64,000 nucleotides of DNA from Macrococcus sp. 19Msa1099 (GTDB lineage: Bacteria > Bacillota > Bacilli > Staphylococcales > Staphylococcaceae), in assembly GCA_019357535.2 (NCBI GenBank), contig CP079955.1, positions 620,001-684,000 on the forward strand. Reading direction: 5' to 3'. Made by a program: the position numbers and the translations under genes. This document shows, one piece after another, positions 38,105-47,033 of the stretch (within the stretch, counting starts at the first letter, position 1; each line of letters starts with the position of its first letter). The notes beneath the pieces are model-generated. The model worked only from the letters and a program-made list of their open reading frames with translations. It was not told the origin of the DNA and made no database searches.

Positions 38105-39511
38105 ATGAAGAAGATTACGATAAAAAGAAGAGATTATAGAAGACCGAAACGCCTATTTTATGAGGGGCAGGGTAAACGCCATATATTTCCGTATCTGCAT
38201 AAGAGAGATGAAGAAAAATTAATCATTGAACCTGATACTAAGGATACAGTGGATGAAGGTGTGGCTATTCCACCGGTCACGGAAACCCTCTCACAACAAC
38301 CACAGGATGAAACCAAAGAGACGCCTGCTGAGGAAACAGTTGAAACGGAAACGCCTGGAATGCCTGAAAAAGCATCTGAACAAGAAGTGAAAGCACACGA
38401 AACGTCTACCGAACCATTGGCAGAAGAAGTCTCTGGAAGCAGCTTTAGATGGTTATTACCATTACTTATGGGTATTCTTGTAGGAATAATGCTAGCTGCA
38501 CTGTTATTACCAAAGATGTTCCAGCAAAAAGATAAGCCACAGGAAGAAGCGGCGCTTACTCAGACGGAATGGATTGCAAAGCATAAGGATACGGTCGTAA
38601 CGGTTACAAATCTGCAAAAGGCATCAGCAGATGAACCTATCGATGCACAGGCTTCTGAAAAGGCACCTGAGGAAACAGGCATCGGCAGTGGCGTTATCTA
38701 TAAGCTCGATGAAAAATATGCATATATCGTAACGAACCATCATGTTGTGGCAAAAGCACCCACAATTGAAGTGACACAAGGAAAACTAAAGGAAAAGGCG
38801 ACGCTTGTCGGCAAGGACATATGGACCGATATCGCAGTGATCAGAATACCTAAAGGGAATCTGAAATCTACCGTTACTTTTGGTGATAGCAGTAAACTTG
38901 AAGCAGGAGAGCATGTGCTGGCGCTAGGTAGTCCCCTTGGCAAAATATTTGCAGGAAGTGTAACAAGCGGAATCATCTCTGGGCTCGATAGAACGGTACC
39001 TGTGGATATTGATGGCGATAATGAGTATGACTGGTCAATGGATGTCCTTCAGACTGACGCTGCCATCAATCCGGGTAATTCAGGAGGTGCCTTGTTTAAT
39101 GATAAGGGTGAGATGGTTGGACTGAATTCACTTAAGATTACGATGAACGGTGTCGAAGGGATTGCCTTTTCTATACCTGCAAATGATGTCAAGAAACATA
39201 TTAAAGCTCTAGAAAAGAGCGGTTCAATCAAGCGTCCGAAACTGGGGATCAGCGTAGAAGATTTAGCTTCAGCTGAATATACCGGAAACTTGAAACAAGG
39301 TGTGCAGATCATGCAAGTAGAAGCAGCATCTGTCGCACAGCAGGCAGGTCTTATGCAGGGTGACGTTATAACACATCTTGATCAGACGAAGATTGAAGAT
39401 AAGATCCACTTCAGAAAAGTATTGTTCAACGATAAGAAGATAGGCGAAACGTTAACGGTTAAGCTTGAAAGACAAGGTATCAAAAAGACGATTAAACTTA
39501 AATTAAAGTAA
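38105..39511 (+). CDS. HtrA-like membrane-anchored serine protease
   Basis: 468 aa, starting at ATG 38105 behind GTGGAGGC (the GTG 38093 is in frame but forms part of that site). Cytoplasmic Glu/Thr/Pro-rich tail of about 115 residues, one membrane helix (WLLPLLMGILVGIMLAALLL), trypsin-like domain with His213 (NHHVV), Asp242 and Ser326 (GNSGGAL), then a PDZ domain (about 385-465). It degrades misfolded exported proteins. The long acidic N-tail is typical of staphylococcal HtrA-like proteins. Confidence 0.93.
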   Translation: MKKITIKRRDYRRPKRLFYEGQGKRHIFPYLHKRDEEKLIIEPDTKDTVDEGVAIPPVTETLSQQPQDETKETPAEETVETETPGMPEKASEQEVKAHETSTEPLAEEVSGSSFRWLLPLLMGILVGIMLAALLLPKMFQQKDKPQEEAALTQTEWIAKHKDTVVTVTNLQKASADEPIDAQASEKAPEETGIGSGVIYKLDEKYAYIVTNHHVVAKAPTIEVTQGKLKEKATLVGKDIWTDIAVIRIPKGNLKSTVTFGDSSKLEAGEHVLALGSPLGKIFAGSVTSGIISGLDRTVPVDIDGDNEYDWSMDVLQTDAAINPGNSGGALFNDKGEMVGLNSLKITMNGVEGIAFSIPANDVKKHIKALEKSGSIKRPKLGISVEDLASAEYTGNLKQGVQIMQVEAASVAQQAGLMQGDVITHLDQTKIEDKIHFRKVLFNDKKIGETLTVKLERQGIKKTIKLKLK

Positions 39512-39517
39512 GGAAGA

Positions 39518-40867
39518 ATGATGATGACGAAGCTATTGATGCGGCTTACACCACAGCAAGGTATTGTACTCTATTATCTTGTTGCAATATTTATTTCATT
39601 CTTATTGTTGCGTATTCCATACGTACATAAAGAAGGGATTACAATTTCATATATTGATTCGCTGTTTGTCGCAGTTTCAGGTATTAGTGTGACAGGGTTG
39701 TCCCCTGTATCCATCGTGGATACATATTCGACATTCGGACAGATGATAATTATTTTCATACTGAATCTCGGGGGTATCGGGGTTATGGCGATGGGAACGC
39801 TTCTTTGGGTTATCCTTGGTAAGAAGATTGGGATGCGCGAACGTCAGCTCATTATGGTCGATCATAATCAGTATAAGATGAGTGGCGTCGTAACATTAAT
39901 TCTTGAGATTGTGAAGACGATGCTTGTAATTGAGCTGTGCGGTGCATTAATGCTAGCTTTTTATTTCTATAAGGATATGGATAGCATTACAAAGGCGCTG
40001 TTCCACGGGATGTTTGCAGCAGTATCTGCTACGACCAATGGCGGACTGGACATTACTGGAGACAGTTTAAACTCTTATGCAAATGATTACTTCGTACAGA
40101 CGATAACGATGTTCCTCATTGTACTAGGAGCCATCGGATTTCCTGTACTCATCGAAGTTAAGAGTTATTTGACGAACAAGATACCGAACTTTCGCCTCAG
40201 TCTCTTTGCTAAGCTGACGATCGTCACATATATGCTGTTATTTATCCTTGGGACACTGACCATCTATGTGTTTGAATACCATCATGCCTTTAAGTCCATT
40301 TCGTGGCATAAAGCTTTATTTTATGCGATGTTCCAGTCAGCAACGACACGTAGCGCAGGACTTACGACAATCGACTTGACACAGCTGACAGATGCCACAC
40401 AGTTCTTTATGTCTGGTCTGATGTTCATCGGGTCGAGTCCTAGTTCGGTAGGTGGTGGAATCAGAACGACGACATTTGCGATTCTGATACTATTTCTTAT
40501 CAACTATAGCAATGGAAGAAACTCTATTAAAGTCTTCAACAAAGAGATTGACCCGATCGATATTAACCGTGCATTTGCCGTTATGGTGCTTGCGACGTTA
40601 ATTTGTTTCAACGGACTGCTGCTTATATTATCATTTGAAAATGGTAAATATGGACTGCTTGAAATCTTCTTCGAGGTGATGAGTGCATTTGGTACGTGTG
40701 GGCTTTCTCTTGGCATTACTGCGGATCTGTCTAACTTGAGTAAGCTAGTCATCATGGTCTTGATGTTTATCGGACGTGTCGGATTGATTTCGTTCATTAT
40801 TATGCTCGGTGGCAAGGCTGAACCAGAGAAGTTCAGATATCCGAAAGAACGTATCATGATTGGATGA
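39518..40867 (+). CDS. Potassium uptake protein, TrkH/KtrB type
   Basis: 449 aa. It shows the TrkH/Ktr pattern of four pore repeats: LSPVSIVDT near the start, SATTNGGLDITG, SATTRSAGLTTIDLTQ and SAFGTCGLSLGIT with Gly of the selectivity filter. It forms the K+ pore of a Ktr-like system; no KtrA partner is in the window. ATG GTG-like start at 39518, a few bases after the htrA stop. A bidirectional terminator follows. Confidence 0.9.
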   Translation: MMMTKLLMRLTPQQGIVLYYLVAIFISFLLLRIPYVHKEGITISYIDSLFVAVSGISVTGLSPVSIVDTYSTFGQMIIIFILNLGGIGVMAMGTLLWVILGKKIGMRERQLIMVDHNQYKMSGVVTLILEIVKTMLVIELCGALMLAFYFYKDMDSITKALFHGMFAAVSATTNGGLDITGDSLNSYANDYFVQTITMFLIVLGAIGFPVLIEVKSYLTNKIPNFRLSLFAKLTIVTYMLLFILGTLTIYVFEYHHAFKSISWHKALFYAMFQSATTRSAGLTTIDLTQLTDATQFFMSGLMFIGSSPSSVGGGIRTTTFAILILFLINYSNGRNSIKVFNKEIDPIDINRAFAVMVLATLICFNGLLLILSFENGKYGLLEIFFEVMSAFGTCGLSLGITADLSNLSKLVIMVLMFIGRVGLISFIIMLGGKAEPEKFRYPKERIMIG

Positions 40868-40898
40868 TCGATCGTTAAGTTAAGCAGCACATAATAAT

Positions 40899-40953
40899 AA
40901 AAACCCGAATGATAAGAAGAAATGTCTTTCTTCATATCATTCGGGTTTTTATT
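40899..40953. terminator. Bidirectional terminator (trkH-like / histidine kinase)
   Basis: AAAAACCCGAATGATA and its complement TATCATTCGGGTTTTT frame a larger hairpin including AAGAAGAAA/TCTTTCTT. Its arm AAAACCCGAATGATA recurs in the atl terminator at 48182-48196. Confidence 0.88.
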
Positions 40954-42412
40954 GTACTGTCGGGAAAGAAATAATGAATGTCGTACCTTTTTGTTTCCTT
41001 GATACCACTTCAATGAAACCGTGATGGGCATCAACGATACTTTTAGTTATCGGTAGACCGAGCCCCGTGCCGTGCAGTTTTGTCGTAAAGAAGGGGTTGA
41101 AGAGTTCTTGCTGCACGTCTTTATCCATGCCTTCACCATTATCGATAAAGCGGATGACAGTAAATCCATTGGCATTCTCAACCGTAATCTTAAGTATTGC
41201 GGGGTCTGCATGTACCATTGCATCTTTGGCATTCTGGATCAAGTTGATGAGCGCTTGTTTGAACTGATCTTTAGAAACACTGATGAATGTCGGTTCATCT
41301 GTAAACTGTTTTACGACCATAATATTATGAATAGCCAGGTCGTAATCCAGAAAGTTTAAGATATCACGTATTATTTCTCGGGCATCCACACGTTCTGTAT
41401 CGACTGTTGTCGGTTTACCAAGCAGCAGGAATTGGCTGACGATGAGATTGATACGTTCGAGCTCGCTTTTAACGATATGGAACTTCTGGTTATTATGTTT
41501 AGGATCGTACTGCAGTTCAAGTAACTCAACGAAGCCCTTTATTGAGGTCAGCGGGTTCTTGATTTCATGTGCAGTATTGGCAGCCAGCAACCCGATAATT
41601 TCTTTACGCTGCGTGTTGATATCTTCAAGTACCTTTTCGTTAGCACGTTTATTTCTGTAGCTGATATATAGTAGGTGTAATGTTAAGAAGATCAAAGATG
41701 CGATAAGCGTATAGATAAGCGCAGTGCTATAGACATCATAATAAATATTCCTATTTGTCGTCAGTGTGATTTCCCATGGTACTTTAAAGAACTTTTCGCT
41801 TGCAGAAATAGAATTTCTGTGTGGATTGATGGACTGGAAGATGATCTGATCATCAAAATCTTTGATAGTGACGGTCGTATCCTTCTGTAGGGAATCGATA
41901 ACCGCGCCAATCGTATTCACATCGATTTCCATCGTGATGATATACTGCTGATTTAATTTGTTCACGCTTCTTGAAATGTAGAAGACCTTCTTATTAAATT
42001 CATTTTTTGTGACATTGCTAATTGAAGCGTGGTTCGAATTCGGCTGAACATTTCCCATAAAGAATGCGCGCGATTTCAATTTACTCCCCACTCGCATCTT
42101 TGAAGTTGCATGAAGAATCGTGCTCGTATCATCTAGTATATAGATGTTGATGATGCGAGGATCATTATGCTTAATCTCGTCCATTCTTTTTGTGACAGCG
42201 CTTGTATACTGAAATGCCGTCGTAAGATTATCGTTGATAGACAGGGACTCATTGATGAATGAATCAACTTGATTACTATAAATATTGATTGAGCGTCTTA
42301 GTTCATCGTTAAGCTTTTCTTTTTCTAATTCTGCAAGCGAATAAGTTATGAGTATATTCATCAGGATAAATAGTATAAAATGATAAAGTACGTACTTTTT
42401 TATATTTTTCAT
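40949..42412 (-). CDS. Orphan sensor histidine kinase
   Basis: 487 aa, ATG 42412 behind GGAG (the upstream GTG 42418 has no site). N-terminal helix ([21 protein letters not shown]), an extracytoplasmic sensor of about 210 residues ([17 protein letters not shown]-like), second helix ([21 protein letters not shown]), HisKA with [13 protein letters not shown] (His phospho-acceptor) and HATPase_c ([16 protein letters not shown]). The layout is like B. subtilis sporulation/KinB-type kinases. No response regulator is adjacent. It lies 41 bp from a divergent degenerate phosphoesterase. Confidence 0.9.
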   Translation of the reverse strand: MKNIKKYVLYHFILFILMNILITYSLAELEKEKLNDELRRSINIYSNQVDSFINESLSINDNLTTAFQYTSAVTKRMDEIKHNDPRIINIYILDDTSTILHATSKMRVGSKLKSRAFFMGNVQPNSNHASISNVTKNEFNKKVFYISRSVNKLNQQYIITMEIDVNTIGAVIDSLQKDTTVTIKDFDDQIIFQSINPHRNSISASEKFFKVPWEITLTTNRNIYYDVYSTALIYTLIASLIFLTLHLLYISYRNKRANEKVLEDINTQRKEIIGLLAANTAHEIKNPLTSIKGFVELLELQYDPKHNNQKFHIVKSELERINLIVSQFLLLGKPTTVDTERVDAREIIRDILNFLDYDLAIHNIMVVKQFTDEPTFISVSKDQFKQALINLIQNAKDAMVHADPAILKITVENANGFTVIRFIDNGEGMDKDVQQELFNPFFTTKLHGTGLGLPITKSIVDAHHGFIEVVSRKQKGTTFIISFPTVQ

Positions 42413-42453
42413 AGGCACTCCACAGTAATTATTTAATAAGGGCAGGGGATTTC

Positions 42454-43314
42454 ATGAAGAAAGGAATCATTAATATACATATTATCATAACAAGCGATAT
42501 ATGCGGGAGAATGTTCAGTGAAAGCAATCATCCTGGATTGATAAAAGCAGCGACGTTTGTAAGAATGCGTCGTACAGGCGATGATCTGTTGCTATTGAAT
42601 AATGGACAGACATTAACGGGTTCTTATGCTGCGGAATACTTTGCAGCGCATCGATCATTCAGAAGAAATCCTCAGATTACGATAATGAATGCGATGCATT
42701 ATGATGCCAGCAATATCAGTATCCATGACTTTAAGCTCGGCAGAATGTACTTCAACCGCTCACAGAGTCTAAGCGATTTTCCTTTTATTTCGGTGAATAT
42801 CATCAATTCACGAACGAAGGAACCTTACTATAACAAACCCTATATTATCAAGACAATTAAAGGCATCAAGATTGCAGTCATTGCGATAAGCGAGATAGGA
42901 GATGTTACAGATATCATTGAAGATATTGAAGTGGAGCACCCAGTCAATGCTATACGCACATGGATACGTTATCTGTATGATGAGGAGAATCCGGATTTCG
43001 TCATTGGCTTGCATAATGGAGATATTCAGACGATTGAAAGAGATGGCCATCTGCGTACAGAAGGACTGGATTTAATTATTACCAACAGTAATGAAAGACT
43101 ACAGGACACAGAGAGAGAGATCATCTATACTTCAGGTCAAGAACACTTAACACAAGTGGATCTGGAATTTAAGGAACGCACGAATTCCTTTGAATATATT
43201 AAAAAGGATGTCGCTCCTGTAAGTATCGATCTATACCCAAATGATCCGAACCTGATGGAGAAAGTCTATTATGACGAGAAAGAATATAGACAATACAGTG
43301 AACAAATACAATAA
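42454..43314 (+). CDS. Degenerate metallophosphoesterase (5'-nucleotidase-like, probably inactive)
   Basis: 286 aa, cytoplasmic, no signal. The order of UshA/5'-nucleotidase motifs is recognisable but the metal ligands are changed: TSDICGRM in place of TNDIHGR, LLLNNGQTLTG for LDAGDALQG, NAMHYDASNISIHDF for the GNHEFD block, and only a partial GLHNGD late. The C-terminal substrate domain is absent. It may bind a ligand without hydrolysing it. It is divergent from the orphan kinase with a 41-bp gap. The call is from the pattern only. Confidence 0.65.
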   Translation: MKKGIINIHIIITSDICGRMFSESNHPGLIKAATFVRMRRTGDDLLLLNNGQTLTGSYAAEYFAAHRSFRRNPQITIMNAMHYDASNISIHDFKLGRMYFNRSQSLSDFPFISVNIINSRTKEPYYNKPYIIKTIKGIKIAVIAISEIGDVTDIIEDIEVEHPVNAIRTWIRYLYDEENPDFVIGLHNGDIQTIERDGHLRTEGLDLIITNSNERLQDTEREIIYTSGQEHLTQVDLEFKERTNSFEYIKKDVAPVSIDLYPNDPNLMEKVYYDEKEYRQYSEQIQ

Positions 43315-43362
43315 AAAGTCTGACCTTAAGAAATCGTATAATTTCTTAAGGTCAGACTTTTT
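43313..43362. terminator. Strong bidirectional terminator
   Basis: AAAAAGTCTGACCTTAAGAAAT (43313-43334) with its complement (43340-43362): about 22 bp, between convergent genes. Confidence 0.92.
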
Positions 43363-43370
43363 CATTGCGA

Positions 43371-43970
43371 TTATTGTCCATAGATGATGAGCGTAATAAT
43401 TGCTGTTACTGCACCGAGAACAGGCGTTATCAGTCGTTTCGTATAAAGATAGCTGAATGATAATATGAGCTGGATGATAAATAGTATAACGACAACTTCT
43501 AGGTCGACGGCATAGCTAAACAGCAAGGCGGATAATAGACTACTGATGACACCGGCAAGTATAGGGTGCATGTAACGTGTCATATTATCCTGCAGGAGTG
43601 CACGCATGAATAGTTCATGTAATGGAACGGCAACAATCAATGTGATGATGAGCTGCCATTTATAGTACACACCCATTGCTACAAGCTCACGCAGTAGTGC
43701 AGTAAATGATAATGCGAAATTCAGCTGTAGCAGGATACGATATATCAAGACGATAATAACGCTCGTTATCAGTCCCGCACCGATTGACGTCATCAGTCGT
43801 TTCGATGTGATATTACGCTCATAGAAGATATAGCCAAGCGATGAAAAGAGCAAAAGGCCGGTATAGACATGCCAGAAGACCTGTGCTTCATCACGTAACA
43901 AAAAGAGTACCACATGCATGAAAGCATAAATCGCAAATAATACAACAAGCGCGTGGTCAATTTTTTTCAC
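43371..43970 (-). CDS. CPBP-type membrane protein, degenerate active site
   Basis: 199 aa with about six helices. The fold and the motif HELFMRALLQD resemble CPBP (Abi) intramembrane proteases, where EExxxR is expected; here the first Glu is His and the later FxxxH and HxxxN/D motifs are not found. It may be inactive or only structurally similar. It starts 2 bp after a DUF2187 gene and is probably co-transcribed with it. The function is unknown. Confidence 0.6.
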   Translation of the reverse strand: MKKIDHALVVLFAIYAFMHVVLFLLRDEAQVFWHVYTGLLLFSSLGYIFYERNITSKRLMTSIGAGLITSVIIVLIYRILLQLNFALSFTALLRELVAMGVYYKWQLIITLIVAVPLHELFMRALLQDNMTRYMHPILAGVISSLLSALLFSYAVDLEVVVILFIIQLILSFSYLYTKRLITPVLGAVTAIITLIIYGQ

Positions 43971-43972
43971 GG

Positions 43973-44155
43973 CTATGCCTCGTGAATAATCTTATAGCGT
44001 TTATGGTTGATTACAGTTCTTTCTGGTATTTCAAGCTTTTCAAAGTTTTCCATGTACGTACAGTCAACGATCACAGAATTTTCATTGATTTTTTCGACCA
44101 CACCTTGCAGTCCGTCATGAAATTCAATGATATCTCCAATTTTAGCAACAGTCAT
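43973..44155 (-). CDS. DUF2187 family small protein (YkvS-like)
   Basis: 60 aa. ATG 44155 behind GAGGAGGATGACT; two upstream in-frame ATGs have no site or abut it. The AKIGDIIEFHDGLQGVVEKINENSVIVDCTYM pattern is a KOW/SH3-like DUF2187. Function unknown. It overlaps no gene and runs into the CPBP-like gene. Confidence 0.75.
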   Translation of the reverse strand: MTVAKIGDIIEFHDGLQGVVEKINENSVIVDCTYMENFEKLEIPERTVINHKRYKIIHEA

Positions 44156-44220
44156 AGTCATCCTCCTCAAAAAAGTACTAATGAACATTATACTAGAAAA
44201 GCATGCTGATGAGTATCTTT

Positions 44221-44676
44221 TTATATCAATTTCTGAAGTTTCTTCTGACAGGATTTGCGATATGCTTTCAGTGAAGAGGTGCTCAAGTTCATCAGCTGTG
44301 CAATTTCTTTTTGTTTATAGCCTTCTAGTGTCAGCATGAGCCAAGTATATTCATTAGGTTTAAGTTGCTCTAAAAAGGCCTGGTATTCTACTAGAGATTC
44401 ATCCATATAGGTGAAGGATTCTATTGCTTCCATCGGTGCATAACGATCCAGTTCTCGTTTCAATTTGCGAATTTCATCGATAAAGCAGAAGTTCAGCTTC
44501 GTAAAGATATATTGCTGCATATCAGGCGTTTTCGTAGGATCGTACGTATGATAAATATTCCATAATCGGATTGTGGCGAGCTGATACATATCGTCATACA
44601 TATATTGCAGGCGATACTTGTGGATCAAATAATGGATGATGCGTTCGTTATCTTGTAGCAGCTGTTCAAATGACAT
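44221..44676 (-). CDS. Sigma-70 family RNA polymerase sigma factor (SigS-like)
   Basis: 151 aa. Region 2 is seen near DDMYQLATIRLWNIYHTYDPTKTPDMQQYIFTKL and region 4 near LKPNEYTWLMLTLEGYKQKEIAQLMNLSTSSLKAYRKSCQKKL, an HTH with the sigma-like spacing and a short linker. It resembles small extracytoplasmic-function-like factors such as S. aureus SigS. No anti-sigma gene is adjacent. Divergent from comK, 212 bp apart. The assignment to SigS is tentative. Confidence 0.7.
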   Translation of the reverse strand: MSFEQLLQDNERIIHYLIHKYRLQYMYDDMYQLATIRLWNIYHTYDPTKTPDMQQYIFTKLNFCFIDEIRKLKRELDRYAPMEAIESFTYMDESLVEYQAFLEQLKPNEYTWLMLTLEGYKQKEIAQLMNLSTSSLKAYRKSCQKKLQKLI

Positions 44677-44888
44677 TGAAGATTCCTATTCTCAACATCT
44701 AGATATTGTTGTGATTTCCGGATAGCTTTATGTTAAAGAAAGAAATGATAAATAGGTAATTAACAAACGCGCAAAATCTGTTGAAATGTTAAAGATTTTG
44801 TTAATTTTTCGTTTAAAATGCTTAAAAATCATCCAAAAAAAAGAAGATTTTGTATAATTATGTTGTAAAACAAATAAGGAGTGCTGTT

Positions 44889-45362
44889 ATGGAGCTGCCA
44901 ATATCTATACATACAATGTATCTCTATCAATATGGAGAAGTTGAAGGTCGTACAGAGTTAAGACGTTTTAATGAACAGACGGTTACCATGGACAGGCCTG
45001 CAGATCAACTGCTCGATGAAACCCTTGTGCTCTTAGGGAGTTCGCTTAAAACACGCAAATCATCTGCAAGGGTTCTGATGCGTACGAAAAAGTATATTCC
45101 GATTATGATGGAGGCGCATTTGAACTGGGCATTTTTTCAGGTTCATCAGAATAAGCAGCATTATAAAGCGTATATTAATCAGAAATATGTAACATACATA
45201 GAGGGGAGCGATGAATATACAGATATTACATTTCTGGACGGCGCGAAACTGCGTCTGCCACAGAAGGTGAAACATGTTCAGAAACAATATGAAAAGTGTA
45301 TCTGTCTTGTCGATACACAGTATAAAATAATAAAACGACAATCATTGTATGATTGTCGTTAA
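44889..45362 (+). CDS. comK: Competence transcription factor ComK
   Basis: ATG 44889 behind AAGGAG (44877-44882); the open frame from 44850 is not needed. The 157-aa product shows the ComK pattern: YLYQYGEVEGRTELRRF, SSLKTRKSSARVLM (the family FGSSYEGRRAA-like region), MEAHLNWAFFQVHQNKQHYKAYINQ and YTDITFLDGAKLRLPQKVKHVQKQYEKCI. TATAAT at 44853-44858 is a likely minus-10. MecA (ClpC adaptor) in this window would control its level. The stop TAA overlaps the stop of the convergent gene. Confidence 0.9.
   Translation: MELPISIHTMYLYQYGEVEGRTELRRFNEQTVTMDRPADQLLDETLVLLGSSLKTRKSSARVLMRTKKYIPIMMEAHLNWAFFQVHQNKQHYKAYINQKYVTYIEGSDEYTDITFLDGAKLRLPQKVKHVQKQYEKCICLVDTQYKIIKRQSLYDCR
45334..45360 (-). terminator. 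Terminator of rocB inside the comK 3' end
   Basis: AACGACAATCA (45334-45344) pairs perfectly with TGATTGTCGTT (45350-45360); on the minus strand it is followed by a T-rich run (complement of 45322-45333). Confidence 0.72.
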
Positions 45363-46915
45363 TGATGCCATAGGAATTTCTGTATCACTTTTTCGATGAT
45401 ATCAGGAATTTCTTCACTCACACTCTTGATATGTATGCGTTCTGAAAGCTGATGAGGATCCTTACCGAAGGCACCAATATTGATGACAGGTGCACTTAGT
45501 GCCTGCATATCGGCAAACGGTATGTTATAGTTACGACCGTATCCAGGTGTCTGATTCATATAGAAATCCGCATCTTTCATGCTTGCCTGATAGTTCACAT
45601 AGCTTAGATCTGAAATGCCATTGAAATAATGAATCTTTCTAAGCTTACGATGGTAGCATTTATCCATCTGCTTTATCGCGTATTTCGATATCTGTGTAAC
45701 GAGCTTATCCTCACTTGAATTTACTGCCGGATAATAGGGCGGTGCAAAGTAGGTGACGACAGTATAATCATTATGATGATGGGATGACAGTAAACCTTGA
45801 ACAATCTGTTCAGTAATTTCCTGGTCAGTCTCAGCAGTAATCAATTGTTCGATATCGACATCATCTTGCTTTAGCAAATCGTGATAGGTGATGACGTTAA
45901 TGTTCGGCATATCAGGTATGATGTGGGACAGGTCACGTTTAATTTCACTTACAGTACGGCGGACGATATGTTCAAACTGACTGAGCACACTTTCAGCCGT
46001 CTTTCTGAAGATAAACACATTATAATAAGCAGATGAGATAAACGGTGTCTGAACATTATAATCCTGCTTTAAGTCATGCATCTTTAAGGCAACAGGTAGC
46101 GGGGTCGTCTCTTTCTTATAATGTTCAGTGAATGCTGCATTGTATTCAATCTCCTGATTGATGCGACTGATAATATAGTTAGAACTGAGTCCTTTTAGGG
46201 GTTCACCTACATGTGTCTCCTTGCCGTAGACCATCACACCAGGCATCAGCTTACCAATGGAACCCGTATAGATATAATGTGTTTCATCGCCAGGAAGCTG
46301 GCTGAATGAAGGCTCAGAATTCATAATCAGCTTAACATCCAGCTGCAAGGACTGAACCCATTCATTTAAGAATGTTGTTGCAGCTTTCATACCAGATGAT
46401 CCAACTTCTTCGTCCGGAACAGAAACGAGGATGATATTGACCGGCCAGGCCTCTAATGTCGCTTTTTCTAATATACTCATCTGCATCATCAATCCAGACT
46501 TCATATCCATCACACCACGACCGAACAAATAGTGGTCAGAATGCACATCTCTTTCAACGTCTTCATCAAATAGCGCCTGTCCTTTGAATGCTTCGATTAA
46601 CGCATCACTGTCGAAAGCGTATGCCGCTAACTGCCCGTAGTCCTGCACATCCACTGTATCGTAATGACTCATCATAATAATGGTGCGATCCGTATCATAG
46701 CTCCGATATAGCGCACAGATAGCATTCTTATGATCTGATGTTTCTACAAGCTGAATATGAGATTCCGTATGCTTAAAGTAGTCGAGCTGTTCCAGCTGCT
46801 GCTTTAAGAAGAATGGGAAGCGCTGTTCTCCTTCGCTGTTTGTCACACTGTCATTCTTTACAAGTCGTTTCAATAATTCAATTCTAGCTTCCGGTGTCTG
46901 CCATAATGTGTTCAT
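45359..46915 (-). CDS. M20 family peptidase, RocB-like
   Basis: 518 aa. M20 metal ligands are seen: SHYDTVDVQDYGQL, FGRGVMDMKSGLM, DEEVGSSG and a late GAFGKDPHQ; MNSEP is a typical loop. The length and similarity fit RocB (arginine utilization) of Bacillales and staphylococci. It probably hydrolyses a peptide or amide bond; the substrate is unproven. It shares the sequence TTAA with the comK stop. Confidence 0.85.
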   Translation of the reverse strand: MNTLWQTPEARIELLKRLVKNDSVTNSEGEQRFPFFLKQQLEQLDYFKHTESHIQLVETSDHKNAICALYRSYDTDRTIIMMSHYDTVDVQDYGQLAAYAFDSDALIEAFKGQALFDEDVERDVHSDHYLFGRGVMDMKSGLMMQMSILEKATLEAWPVNIILVSVPDEEVGSSGMKAATTFLNEWVQSLQLDVKLIMNSEPSFSQLPGDETHYIYTGSIGKLMPGVMVYGKETHVGEPLKGLSSNYIISRINQEIEYNAAFTEHYKKETTPLPVALKMHDLKQDYNVQTPFISSAYYNVFIFRKTAESVLSQFEHIVRRTVSEIKRDLSHIIPDMPNINVITYHDLLKQDDVDIEQLITAETDQEITEQIVQGLLSSHHHNDYTVVTYFAPPYYPAVNSSEDKLVTQISKYAIKQMDKCYHRKLRKIHYFNGISDLSYVNYQASMKDADFYMNQTPGYGRNYNIPFADMQALSAPVINIGAFGKDPHQLSERIHIKSVSEEIPDIIEKVIQKFLWHH

Positions 46916-47001
46916 AAAGAACTCCTTAAATAAGAATTGTGAGCGTCTCTGTTGCTGTCACTTACTCTTATTATACGCATAAAAAAGAATAAAAAAATAG
47001 C

Positions 47002-47033
47002 AATAGAACTAAAGCTACTTTTTTAGTTCTATT
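47002..47033 (-). terminator. Terminator of the acyltransferase gene
   Basis: AATAGAACTAAA (47002-47013) pairs with TTTAGTTCTATT (47022-47033); one arm is inside the end of the coding region. On the minus strand it is followed by a T-rich run. Confidence 0.6.

Noticed and set aside
44700-44888. ComK box (AAAA-N5-TTTT) for self-activation of comK
   Set aside because: The region is AT-rich and several weak matches are possible; none has the correct paired spacing with confidence.
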